Source of the DNA: Bacillota bacterium
Lineage (GTDB): Bacteria; Bacillota; Clostridia; Peptostreptococcales; Anaerovoracaceae
Length of the DNA: 64,000 nucleotides
Assembly (NCBI GenBank): GCA_017437745.1
Contig: JAFRYI010000010.1
Span: forward strand, 1 to 64,000
Direction of reading: 5' to 3'
Shown: one piece after another, positions 8,387-15,535 of the stretch
How positions within the stretch are numbered: the stretch's first letter is position 1
How the letters are laid out: every line of letters begins with the position of its first letter
The notes under the pieces: model-generated
The model's database searches: none
What the model saw: only the letters and a program-made list of their open reading frames with translations
Told to the model about the DNA's origin: nothing
Position numbers and translations under genes: made by a program

Positions 8387-8415
8387 ATGATATCTCTTAA
8401 ACAAAAATCTATCAA
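8387..8415 (-). promoter_or_regulatory. Sigma-A-type promoter of the cooS-cooC-acsB operon
   Basis: On the minus strand TTGATA (8410-8415), 17 bases, TATCAT (8387-8392); both hexamers match consensus at five of six positions. Transcription would start near 8380, leaving an 80-base leader. Confidence 0.7.
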
Positions 8416-8546
8416 GGAAAATTTACCATTTATATAAGTATAATGTACAGATTCTCATAATATACAAAACAGGCCGGATAACCCCTCCCCCCGGATACGA
8501 AGCCTTTCATTTTTTTTAACATTTCAGGACGATAAATTTAGCAAAA

Positions 8547-8621
8547 ATGCACATGATCGCCATCCTCCTGGTCGCAGTGATCATGGCAGTGATCATCGCA
8601 AGAAAGGCCAACAAGCAGTAA
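8547..8621 (+). CDS. Possible 24-residue single-pass membrane peptide
   Basis: ATG to TAA encodes MHMIAILLVAVIMAVIIARK plus four more residues (ANKQ): about 16 hydrophobic residues followed by a basic tail, as in small membrane peptides that insert with the positive end inside. A T-tailed hairpin follows 14 bases after the stop, as expected for a short transcript. Against it, the only ribosome site candidate (AGGAC at 8526-8530) is 16 bases upstream and weak, and the ORF is short enough to arise by chance. The hydrophobic run argues for a real product. No family is recognised; it is not beside kdp or cytochrome genes that carry similar small subunits. Confidence 0.4.
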   Translation: MHMIAILLVAVIMAVIIARKANKQ

Positions 8622-8634
8622 TCAAAACAAACTC

Positions 8635-8668
8635 AAAAAAGACCCCGCGCAGAAAACGCGGGGTTTTT
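8635..8668 (+). terminator. Bidirectional intrinsic terminator
   Basis: CCCCGCG (8643-8649) pairs with CGCGGGG (8657-8663), with A-run before and TTTTT after. It can end both the small plus-strand transcript and the minus-strand phosphatase gene. Confidence 0.8.
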
Positions 8669-8686
8669 AAATTCAGTAAAAGATCG

Positions 8687-9331
8687 TCAGATGGTCAGGA
8701 TGTCCTCCGGCTTTTCCGCAAGCAGTTTTGCGCCGTTCTCCAGCAGGCATTCTCTGCTCCGGAAGCCCCAGAGCACTGCTATGCAGGGGATGCCGGAGTT
8801 TTCCGCCGTCTTGAGATCCACTTCGGAATCACCTACGTATACCGCCTGTTCCGCGCTGCTGCCTAGCTCTGCAAGAGCCTCCGTCACCATGTCCGGGGCG
8901 GGCTTCCTGGCAACTCCGGGGCGCTCGCCTATGGCCGCGTCCGCGTACTGAGCAAAGAACCTTTCGTTTAGTTCCTGTACTGCGGAATCTATCTTGTTGG
9001 ACACGATGGCTATCCTGCAGCCTCTTTCCTTAAGCTTTTTCATAACTTCCGGGATGCCGTCGTACGGGCGGGTCTTATCCAGACAGTGCTCGTTGTAGTG
9101 TTCCCTGAACACGGGAAGCATTTTATCGATCAGCTCTTCCGGGGTGCCGGGCGGAACCGCGCGGCTTACGGCATAGCGTATCCCGCTCCCGAAGAACTGC
9201 CTGTATTCATCTAAGGATCTGGGCGGCATTCCGAACTGCTGCAGAACGAAATTGACCGAATCCGTCAGATCCTCCAACGTATTCAGTATGGTTCCGTCCA
9301 TGTCGAAAATGTAAGTGTTTATTCCATCCAT
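8687..9331 (-). CDS. HAD-superfamily hydrolase, phosphoglycolate phosphatase-like
   Basis: 214 residues. Motif I is FDMDGTILNT with nucleophile Asp10 and acid/base Asp12; motif II is the SNK of IAIVSNKID near residue 112; motif III Lys is in GVARKPAPDM; motif IV is YVGDSEVDLKTA. A small helical cap lies between motifs I and II (about residues 17-85), as in Gph/PGPase and related phosphatases. Likely removes phosphate from a small metabolite such as 2-phosphoglycolate; substrate range is not determined by sequence. It is separated from the DUF1638 gene upstream by 24 bases and may be cotranscribed with it. Confidence 0.85.
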   Translation of the reverse strand: MDGINTYIFDMDGTILNTLEDLTDSVNFVLQQFGMPPRSLDEYRQFFGSGIRYAVSRAVPPGTPEELIDKMLPVFREHYNEHCLDKTRPYDGIPEVMKKLKERGCRIAIVSNKIDSAVQELNERFFAQYADAAIGERPGVARKPAPDMVTEALAELGSSAEQAVYVGDSEVDLKTAENSGIPCIAVLWGFRSRECLLENGAKLLAEKPEDILTI

Positions 9332-9355
9332 ATCGTTAATGCGGCGTATATATTT

Positions 9356-10099
9356 TCAGTCGAAAAAGTCCGAGTGTCTGATTACGTGACCCGGTTCGGC
9401 GACCAGGAACTGATCGTCCCAGCGGCCGGACACAAGCTTTTCCATCATGCGGTTGCTTCCCTGCGCGTAGCCCAGATCCGCGTTTATCTTGTCCGCCTCC
9501 TTCTGCGCGGCTTCCACGTAAGAGACCTCGTAGCATGGGTTGAGACCGGTGTCGATGATGTCCATGTTACGGTAGTTTCCGAACCAGTAGCGGAACAGAT
9601 CCTCGGCGCTCATGCCGCGGTAGGTCTCGTCAGCGGCGCCGCCGTCGCGCAGCAGATGCAGAGCGGAAAAGTCCTTGGGATCGCTCTCGTAGAGGTACAG
9701 GTGCCCGGCTTCCTTGCGGTTGGGGACGTACAGATCGTCCGTCGCGAGCAGAATGGATATGCAGTCGTCCGTACGCGGGATGACGACGCGGCACGGAAAA
9801 CTTATGTGATCCCAGCTGCCTCCGCAGAAACCCATGGCGACAAGGACCATCAGGTCCGCGGGGTCGGGCTTGCCGGATGCCGTTTCCGCGGTTCCATCCG
9901 CTTCCGCCGGGGCGTCCGTGCCCACCGGGATCCGCCCGCTTAGTATACCGTCGATCGTTTCCTTAATTACCTGCTTCATCTCGGCAGGCTCCACGTGATG
10001 GCTTCTGTCCACGACAACTACAGGCCAGTGTGTGCCCATGGCCTTTTGCGCGGCGTTAACGTATTCCAGCAATGAACTGCAGCAGAGTATTACAGTCAA
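9356..10099 (-). CDS. DUF1638-family protein
   Basis: 247 residues from TTG 10099 (9 bases after GGGAGG); an upstream in-frame TTG at 10105 lies only 3 bases after that site. The family pattern is clear: an N-terminal strand with paired Cys (TVILCCSSLL), a middle AMGFCGGSWDHI, then RVVIPRTDDCISILL, and a C-terminal half with paired aromatic residues (YRYWFGNY-like). DUF1638 proteins have no assigned reaction; they are common in methanogens and acetogens, often beside corrinoid methyltransferases, and their conserved cysteines suggest metal or cofactor binding. A variable acidic insertion (about residues 60-78) differs from neighbours in the family. It lies next to a CODH/ACS operon, which fits a C1-metabolism context but does not prove it. 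Confidence 0.75.
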   Translation of the reverse strand: MTVILCCSSLLEYVNAAQKAMGTHWPVVVVDRSHHVEPAEMKQVIKETIDGILSGRIPVGTDAPAEADGTAETASGKPDPADLMVLVAMGFCGGSWDHISFPCRVVIPRTDDCISILLATDDLYVPNRKEAGHLYLYESDPKDFSALHLLRDGGAADETYRGMSAEDLFRYWFGNYRNMDIIDTGLNPCYEVSYVEAAQKEADKINADLGYAQGSNRMMEKLVSGRWDDQFLVAEPGHVIRHSDFFD

Positions 10100-10172
10100 A
10101 AGCAAAAGCCTCCCAAGCTATTCGCAGGCAGAACGGTTACTTGAATTCCCGGTCCTTCCCGGGCAGTCTTTC

Positions 10173-10390
10173 CTACAGGGATGCGCCGAAGGCCTTCATC
10201 TCCGCAAGATTTTCCGCAGTCAGCTGGCTGCCGCCGCAGAAAGTCTTAATGCCTATGTTCTTAGCCCCGAAGTAGGAGACGAAGCTCTTATACTGGGCAA
10301 CGGGGCCGTCATAAACTCCCGGAGATCCGGAGCTGAGCAGCAGAGCGTACTTCTTGGCCGCGGGCTTCCGTTAAGGATAAGAACTTTCAT
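10173..10390 (-). pseudogene. Flavodoxin/NADPH-dependent FMN reductase remnant with internal deletion
   Basis: A good start (AAGGAGA, then ATG 10390) opens MKVLILNGSPR, the classic N-terminus of flavodoxin-fold iron-sulfur flavoproteins. After about 11 codons the reading frame shifts, and the next frame reads AKKYALLLSSGSPGVYDG..., ending at TAG 10173 after IKTFCGGSQLTAENLAEMKA. This C-terminal part corresponds to the last third of the same kind of protein. About 73 codons remain of an expected 180-200, so roughly 110-120 central codons are lost together with the frame. Both ends match one family in order, so an internal deletion is the simplest explanation. It lies just upstream of the DUF1638 gene on the same strand. 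Confidence 0.75.
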
Positions 10391-10476
10391 GATATTCTCC
10401 TTTTATCCATCGGTTAACGTTTATATTTGTATATTTTAAGTATAACACAACGCCGCGGAAATCGGCTTATCTTATG

Positions 10477-10485
10477 TGGTATAAT
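10477..10485 (+). promoter_or_regulatory. Extended -10 promoter for the DUF6440 gene
   Basis: TGGTATAAT, 48 bases before the ATG, within the same TGTGGTATAAT string seen at 1675-1685. Confidence 0.55.
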
Positions 10486-10532
10486 GGCAGCGTAAAAAAC
10501 GACCGACCCATTTAAATCAGGAGGATTATAAA

Positions 10533-10724
10533 ATGGCAAGAGACGACAGATTCATAAAGATCTACACGCAGGGAAAACTTACCTGTACCGAGATCTGGAT
10601 AGACAGAGAGACCGGTGTTAATTACTTGTTCCACGCCTGCGGATATGCCGGCGGTCTTACCCCGCTGCTGAAAAAGGACGGAACGCCTGTCATTACGCTG
10701 AACGCCGACGGAGACTGGGAATAG
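10533..10724 (+). CDS. DUF6440-family small protein
   Basis: 63 residues matching the whole of the small DUF6440 family: the pattern I-D-R-E-T-G-V-N-Y-L-F-H-A-C-G-Y-A-G-G-L-T-P-L-L (residues 26-49) is its hallmark. No enzyme motif or membrane segment is present and the function is unknown. AGGAGG lies 8-10 bases upstream of the ATG. The gene has its own extended -10 promoter and is followed by a terminator, so it is a single-gene transcript convergent with the acyl-CoA synthetase gene. Confidence 0.85.
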   Translation: MARDDRFIKIYTQGKLTCTEIWIDRETGVNYLFHACGYAGGLTPLLKKDGTPVITLNADGDWE

Positions 10725-10745
10725 CACCGCTGCCCCGCAATGACC

Positions 10746-10784
10746 GCAAAAAAACGGAGAGGTGTTCCCTCTCCGTTTCGTTTT
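10746..10784 (+). terminator. Bidirectional intrinsic terminator
   Basis: AAACGGAGAGG pairs with CCTCTCCGTTT around a short loop; A-run before and T-rich tail after. Serves the DUF6440 gene and the convergent acyl-CoA synthetase gene. Confidence 0.85.
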
Positions 10785-10799
10785 AATTTCTTTCGCGGA

Positions 10800-12662
10800 T
10801 CAGTTGCCCTGCTTGTTGCCGGGACGGAAGCGCACTACCTTGTTGGAGGTGTTCTTCTCCAGCGGGGTGTGTCGCACGAAGATCTGCTTTATCATCTTGT
10901 AAGGCGGGTTCTTGGCGTTGGTCTCGTTTACGAACTTCCAGAGGTACTCCTCCACCTTGGCAACGTCGTCTGCGTCCGCGCCCAGAGCGGCCTTTACAAC
11001 TTCCCAGTCGGGATAGATGGACGCAGCTATTACGGTGTCGTTCTTGTTCTCGGACTCTACCTCGAAGGTCATGGACTCGCTTATGCAGTCGTAGAGCGAA
11101 AGCTCGTACTCCAGCTCTTCGGGGAATACGTTCTTGCCGTTCTTGGTGATGATGACGTTCTTGGCGCGTCCTGTAATGTAGATGTAGCCTTCCTTGTCGA
11201 TGAAGCCCAGGTCTCCGGTATGGAACCAGCCGTCCTTAAGGACTTCCGCGGTAAGGTCCGGACGCTTGTAGTATCCGAGCATTACGTTCTCGCCGCTGAG
11301 GCAGATCTCGCCTATGCCGTCTTCGTTGGGCTCGTAGATCTTGGCTCCGCAGCCCGGGAAGGCAACGCCTATGGAAGCGGCCTTGGGGCAGGTGTCCGGG
11401 TTGAGGGCGCCCATGGGAGCGCACTCGGAAAGACCGTAGCCCTGCAGAGCCTGGATGCCGAACGCCTGGAAGTCTTCCAGGATGGCCGGATTGATGGCAG
11501 CGCCGCCGGAAATGAACATGCGGAATCTGCCGCCGAACGTCTCCTTGACTTCCTTGAAGAACATGTCGGAAATGTCCTTGTGGAGTTTGTTGCGGAAGAA
11601 CCTGGAGATCTTGACGCCCTTCTTCGCGACCTTTTCCTTGCCCTTGGCGCGTATGCCCTTCCAGATCTGCTTATGCAGCGTCTCGAAGACAGCTGGAACG
11701 CCGAGGAAGAACGTGGGACGTACTTCCTGGATGTTCTTTACGATGTATTTGAGTCCTTCGCAGTGAGCGACGGCCGAGCCCTTGTAATGCGGCATCAGGA
11801 AATCCGCGGTATATTCGTAAGTGTGATGGATCGGAAGCATGGAGAAGAAGATCTCGTGATCCGATACGTACAGCACGGTCGGGGAAGCCATCAGGTCCGC
11901 GCAGATGTTGCGGTGGGACAGCATTATGCCCTTGGCCATACCGGTGGTTCCGGAGGTGAAGATTATTATGGACATCTCGCGGGAGTCGATCTGAGCGTCT
12001 ATGAAGCTGCGGTCGCCGGCTGCTACGAGCGCCTTACCGGCCTCCAGGAGCTTCCAGAAGGAAAGGACCTGTACGGACTTCTTCTCTTCCGTTCCCTCGA
12101 GCTCGACTTCTACCGTACGGTCCTCGTGCGCCTGCTGGGCAATGAGGAACTTGAGCGGGGTGTCGCCCTCGGCCATCATGCGGGTGAACATGGGCTCGCG
12201 CTTCTTGTCGAAGAGGACGGCTGTGGCTTCGGATTCCTTAATGAGGTTCTTAAGATCCTCGTAGGGGAGCTCCCTGTCAAGAGGCACGGCGCAGCCCGTT
12301 CCGCAGACTACCGCCATGTCGCTGACGGACCAGGTGTAGTTGGTATCGCCGATGATCGCTATGCGGTTCTCCTTAAGACCCATGGCTATGAGCTGGGTGC
12401 CCAGAGCGTTTATGTCCGCCATGTACTCGGTAAAGGTGATGGTCTTGTACGGACCTTTTTCGAGCTTGGTGTAGAACGCGATATGGTCCGGGAAAAGCTC
12501 CGCGGAAGTCTCGATCATGTTCTTGATGGAGATGATCGGACGGGGATCGCGGTACTTTACGAACGGACGCGGGTCGTCCTTAACGGCCTGCACCTGGCGG
12601 TTCGCCCAGTCCCAGTCGTCCTTGAGCATGCGTTGATATTCTTCGGGGGAAACGGGTTTCAT
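10800..12662 (-). CDS. AMP-forming long-chain acyl-CoA synthetase
   Basis: 620 residues of the ANL superfamily, the length of FadD-like enzymes that activate fatty acids with ATP and CoA. The phosphate-binding signature IIIFTSGTTGMAKGIMLSHRN (about residues 208-227) is followed by LQGYGLSECAP (A5), WFHTGDLGFIDKEGYIYITGR (A7-A8) and KNVIITKNGKNVFPEELE near the C-terminus with the catalytic Lys. ATG 12662 is the start because it overlaps the stop of the MarR gene (ATGA) and begins with the expected MKPVSPEEY; longer readings extend into the MarR gene. Two-gene operon with its regulator, which suggests control by an acyl-CoA or fatty acid. No membrane anchor is seen. Confidence 0.9.
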   Translation of the reverse strand: MKPVSPEEYQRMLKDDWDWANRQVQAVKDDPRPFVKYRDPRPIISIKNMIETSAELFPDHIAFYTKLEKGPYKTITFTEYMADINALGTQLIAMGLKENRIAIIGDTNYTWSVSDMAVVCGTGCAVPLDRELPYEDLKNLIKESEATAVLFDKKREPMFTRMMAEGDTPLKFLIAQQAHEDRTVEVELEGTEEKKSVQVLSFWKLLEAGKALVAAGDRSFIDAQIDSREMSIIIFTSGTTGMAKGIMLSHRNICADLMASPTVLYVSDHEIFFSMLPIHHTYEYTADFLMPHYKGSAVAHCEGLKYIVKNIQEVRPTFFLGVPAVFETLHKQIWKGIRAKGKEKVAKKGVKISRFFRNKLHKDISDMFFKEVKETFGGRFRMFISGGAAINPAILEDFQAFGIQALQGYGLSECAPMGALNPDTCPKAASIGVAFPGCGAKIYEPNEDGIGEICLSGENVMLGYYKRPDLTAEVLKDGWFHTGDLGFIDKEGYIYITGRAKNVIITKNGKNVFPEELEYELSLYDCISESMTFEVESENKNDTVIAASIYPDWEVVKAALGADADDVAKVEEYLWKFVNETNAKNPPYKMIKQIFVRHTPLEKNTSNKVVRFRPGNKQGN

Positions 12663-13165
12663 TCGGTGACTCCTTTCACTTGTTCCTTGTGGTCCGCGCT
12701 TGTTTCCAGCGAGTAGATGCATTCTTCCAGCACCTCGTTAAGCTTGCGGAAACCGCGGTATATGATCTCCTGTTCCTCCGGTGTGAAATCCCTGAGGGTG
12801 GCGTCGATCACTTGATTTCTGTTAGCGGCCTGATAGACGGTAACGAGCCTGCCTTTGCGGGTAAGGAAGATGTCGGACCGGCGTTCGTCGGTGAGGCTCC
12901 TGCGGCGCTCCACGTAGCCTGTGCTTTCCAGCTTCTCCAGCAATGTGGTGCAGGACGGCTTGGAGATCTTAAGGTACGCGGCTATCTCGCCCTGTGTCCT
13001 GGAACCCTTTCCTTCCGCCGCTGCCTCGTAGATGAATTCCATGGCGTTGCGGCCGCGGAAAGATGTCGACGTCCGTGAATACTTGCGCTTCGTTTCTTCC
13101 AGAAGAAGCGCGTTGTGATATGTCCGCACCAGCGCGGCGTTAAAAGGATTTCGGATGACGGCCAT
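12659..13165 (-). CDS. MarR-family transcriptional regulator
   Basis: 168 residues with a central winged helix-turn-helix: TQGEIAAYLKISKPSCTTLLEKLESTGYVERRRSLTDERRSDIFLTRKGR (about residues 58-107) has the recognition helix and the D-x-R-x wing typical of MarR. It is the first gene of the operon with the acyl-CoA synthetase, whose start overlaps its stop. The inverted repeat at 13218-13232, just after the expected transcription start, is the likely binding site, so it probably represses itself and the synthetase until a ligand, perhaps an acyl-CoA or aromatic acid, binds. Start ATG 13165 follows GAGAGGG. Confidence 0.88.
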   Translation of the reverse strand: MAVIRNPFNAALVRTYHNALLLEETKRKYSRTSTSFRGRNAMEFIYEAAAEGKGSRTQGEIAAYLKISKPSCTTLLEKLESTGYVERRRSLTDERRSDIFLTRKGRLVTVYQAANRNQVIDATLRDFTPEEQEIIYRGFRKLNEVLEECIYSLETSADHKEQVKGVTE

Positions 13166-13217
13166 CTTTCGGGGTCCCTCTCCGGAGCCGAAGCCCCGGA
13201 CGCAAGCAAGTTAAATC

Positions 13218-13232
13218 GTTAGACTATCTAAC
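13218..13232 (-). promoter_or_regulatory. Inverted repeat, probable MarR operator
   Basis: GTTAGA-CTA-TCTAAC, perfect 6-base arms, lying at about +4 to +18 of the promoter at 13243-13271. The position would block early elongation or promoter escape. Confidence 0.65.
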
Positions 13233-13242
13233 CAATATCGGA

Positions 13243-13271
13243 AGTTTACACTATATGCATCCGCTTGTCAA
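13243..13271 (-). promoter_or_regulatory. Promoter of the MarR-acyl-CoA synthetase operon
   Basis: On the minus strand TTGACA (13266-13271), 17 bases, TAAACT (13243-13248). Perfect -35 and a fair -10. Confidence 0.7.
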
Positions 13272-13330
13272 CAAGTTCCGTAATACCAAAATCCTTGTAA
13301 ATTCTGTTTCTACAGTACGGCAAAATAAGA

Positions 13331-13336
13331 TATAAT
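13331..13336 (+). promoter_or_regulatory. -10 element upstream of purC
   Basis: TATAAT 44 bases before the purC ATG in an AT-rich leader; the -35 is weak. No purine riboswitch or hexaloop hairpin was found in this leader. Confidence 0.45.
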
Positions 13337-13379
13337 AAAATATCAATATTAATATCAGTTTTCTACTTGGAGGATCAAA

Positions 13380-14102
13380 ATGACTAAGGGTGCTCAGTTA
13401 TACGAGGGCAAAGCAAAGAAAGTATTCGAAACGGACGATCCGGAACTTCTGATCGTATCGTACAAGGACGACGCTACCGCGTTCAACGGCCTTAAGAAAG
13501 GCACGATCGTGGGCAAAGGCGTTATAAACAATCAGATGAGCAACGCGCTGATGAAGGTCCTGGAAAAGAAAGGCGTTCCCACCCACTTCGTGGAGGAGCT
13601 CAGCGAGCGCGACACGCTCGTAAAGCGCGTAAAGATCGTTCCCCTGGAAGTAATAATCAGGAACATCGCCGCGGGATCCTTCTCCAAGCGCTACGGCGTG
13701 GAGGAAGGCACTCCTCTGGCAAGGCCCACCATCGAGTTCTCGTACAAGAACGACGAGCTCGGCGATCCTCTGATCAACGACTATCATATCCTTGCGCTGC
13801 GTCTGGCTACCGACGAAGAGCTGGAGACCATCAAGACCTACGCCTTCCGCGTAAACGAAGAGCTTAAGAAGTTCTGGAAGTCCTGCGGAGTAACGCTGGT
13901 GGACTTCAAGCTGGAGTTCGGAAAAGTCTCCGACGGCACCATAGTCCTTGCGGACGAGATAAGCCCTGATACCTGCAGACTCTGGGACAGCGCCACCGGC
14001 GAAAAGCTGGACAAGGACCGTTTCCGCCGCGATCTTGGCGGAGTTGAAGACGCTTATCACGAGATAATGAAGCGTCTGGAAGAACACATAGCCGAGGCCT
14101 GA
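13380..14102 (+). CDS. purC: Phosphoribosylaminoimidazole-succinocarboxamide (SAICAR) synthase
   Basis: 240 residues, normal for the enzyme that joins CAIR and aspartate with ATP in purine synthesis. [13 protein letters not shown] (residues 9-21) is the N-terminal nucleotide-binding strand, [18 protein letters not shown] (about 94-111) the family signature, and [10 protein letters not shown] with [13 protein letters not shown] the second signature and active-site Asp region. ATG 13380 follows GGAGG at 7 bases. It is 5 bases upstream of purB and heads the purC-purB-guaA group, so steps on the way to AMP and GMP are made together. Confidence 0.97.
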   Translation: MTKGAQLYEGKAKKVFETDDPELLIVSYKDDATAFNGLKKGTIVGKGVINNQMSNALMKVLEKKGVPTHFVEELSERDTLVKRVKIVPLEVIIRNIAAGSFSKRYGVEEGTPLARPTIEFSYKNDELGDPLINDYHILALRLATDEELETIKTYAFRVNEELKKFWKSCGVTLVDFKLEFGKVSDGTIVLADEISPDTCRLWDSATGEKLDKDRFRRDLGGVEDAYHEIMKRLEEHIAEA

Positions 14103-14107
14103 TCATC

Positions 14108-15523
14108 ATGACTGACACTTACGAATCGCCGCTTTCCTCGCGATACGCCTCCAGGTACATGCTGGAGCTGTTCTCCGCCGACACGAAGTTTCAGACGTGG
14201 AGAAAGCTCTGGATAGCGCTCGCCAAGGAAGAGATGGCGCTTGGACTGCCCATAACGCAGGCTCAGGTGGACGAGCTTTCGGAGCACATTACGGACATCG
14301 ATTACGAAGTTGTCCGCAAGCGCGAAAAGGAAGTCCGCCACGACGTAATGGCCCACGTTTACGCCTACGGAAAAGTTGCTCCGTCGGCCGCGGGCATAAT
14401 CCATCTTGGCGCCACCAGCTGCTACGTTACGGACAACGCGGACCTGATACTCTACAGGGACGCTCTTAAGTACATCCGCAAAGAAGTCCTGGCCGTAATA
14501 AAGAACCTGGCGGAATTCGCCGACAAGTACAAGGCGCTGCCTACCCTGGGCTACACTCACTATCAGCCGGCCCAGCTGGTCACCGTTGGCAAGCGCGCCG
14601 CCCTCTGGATGCAGGATTTCCTTTCCGATATCAAAGAGATCGATTTCGCGATAGAGAACATCAAGTTCCTGGGTTGCAGGGGCACCACCGGCACCGAGGC
14701 CAGCTTCATGGATCTCTTCGAGGGAGACCAGGAAAAGATAGATAGGATGAACCGCGCTCTGGCGGCCGATTTCGGCTTTACCGAGTGCTTCGACGTCTGC
14801 GGACAGACCTACCCCCGCAAGGTGGACAGCCGCGTGCTGAACGCCCTGTCTTCCGTTGCGCAGAGCGCCTACAGGATGGCCAACGACATACGCCTGCTGC
14901 AGCACGACAGGCAGGTGGAGGAACCCTTCGAGAAGAACCAGATAGGCTCTTCCGCCATGGCGTACAAGAGAAATCCCATGCGCTGCGAACGCATCTGCTC
15001 GCTGTCCAGATACCTGATGGCGGACGCCATGAACGCTCCGCTTACGGCCTCCGTACAGTGGCTGGAGAGGACGCTGGACGATTCCGCGAACCGCCGCATA
15101 TCCCTGCCGGAAGGCTTCCTGTGCGCGGACGCGGTGCTTCGCCTTGCGCAGAACGTTACGGACGGCCTCCACGTAAACGAAAAGATCGTGGAGAAAACAG
15201 TCCGCGAATACCTGCCCTTCATCGCCACGGAGAATCTGCTTATGGAAGCCGTAAAGCGCGGAGGCAACAGACAGGAGCTGCACGAGATAATACGCAGATG
15301 CTCCATGGAAGCGACCGCCAGGATGAAGAACGGCGAGGAATGCGACCTTCTGGAGCGTCTTGCCGCGGAGAAGCAGTTCGGCCTTTCGGCCGAGGAGATG
15401 GACAGCATACTGGATCCGTCTCTATACATCGGAAGATGCCCGCAGCAGGTGACCGCCTTCCTGGAAAAGGTAAGGCCTCTGCTGGAAGGGCTCGACGCCG
15501 AAGCGGTCGAGATAAACGTTTAA
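14108..15523 (+). CDS. purB: Adenylosuccinate lyase
   Basis: 471 residues of the fumarase/aspartase superfamily. It cleaves both SAICAR and adenylosuccinate, releasing fumarate. The signature loop GSSAMAYKRNPMRCE (about residues 282-296) holds the catalytic Ser, and THYQPAQ (about 155-161) has the catalytic His. The N-terminus SPLSSRYASRYM is typical of PurB. Placed 5 bases after purC and 12 before guaA, with no terminator between them, so these form one transcript. A weak ribosome site suggests coupling to purC translation. Confidence 0.96.
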   Translation: MTDTYESPLSSRYASRYMLELFSADTKFQTWRKLWIALAKEEMALGLPITQAQVDELSEHITDIDYEVVRKREKEVRHDVMAHVYAYGKVAPSAAGIIHLGATSCYVTDNADLILYRDALKYIRKEVLAVIKNLAEFADKYKALPTLGYTHYQPAQLVTVGKRAALWMQDFLSDIKEIDFAIENIKFLGCRGTTGTEASFMDLFEGDQEKIDRMNRALAADFGFTECFDVCGQTYPRKVDSRVLNALSSVAQSAYRMANDIRLLQHDRQVEEPFEKNQIGSSAMAYKRNPMRCERICSLSRYLMADAMNAPLTASVQWLERTLDDSANRRISLPEGFLCADAVLRLAQNVTDGLHVNEKIVEKTVREYLPFIATENLLMEAVKRGGNRQELHEIIRRCSMEATARMKNGEECDLLERLAAEKQFGLSAEEMDSILDPSLYIGRCPQQVTAFLEKVRPLLEGLDAEAVEINV

Positions 15524-15535
15524 GGAACGATTGGA

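Noticed and set aside
6360-8390. Long open frame on the plus strand opposite cooS (also 3900-5600, 10740-12716, 18.8 kb and 48757-50715 on opposite strands)
   Set aside because: These are mirror frames of well-recognised genes, rich in His/Tyr/Val as expected for antisense reading; none has a family match or a fitting ribosome site.
8520-8625. kdpF-like or cytochrome small subunit for the 24-residue peptide
   Set aside because: No kdp or cytochrome oxidase genes are near; only the hydrophobic character is shared.
13272-13379. Purine riboswitch before purC
   Set aside because: No conserved three-way-junction loops or terminator alternative could be drawn; the leader is only an AT-rich promoter region.
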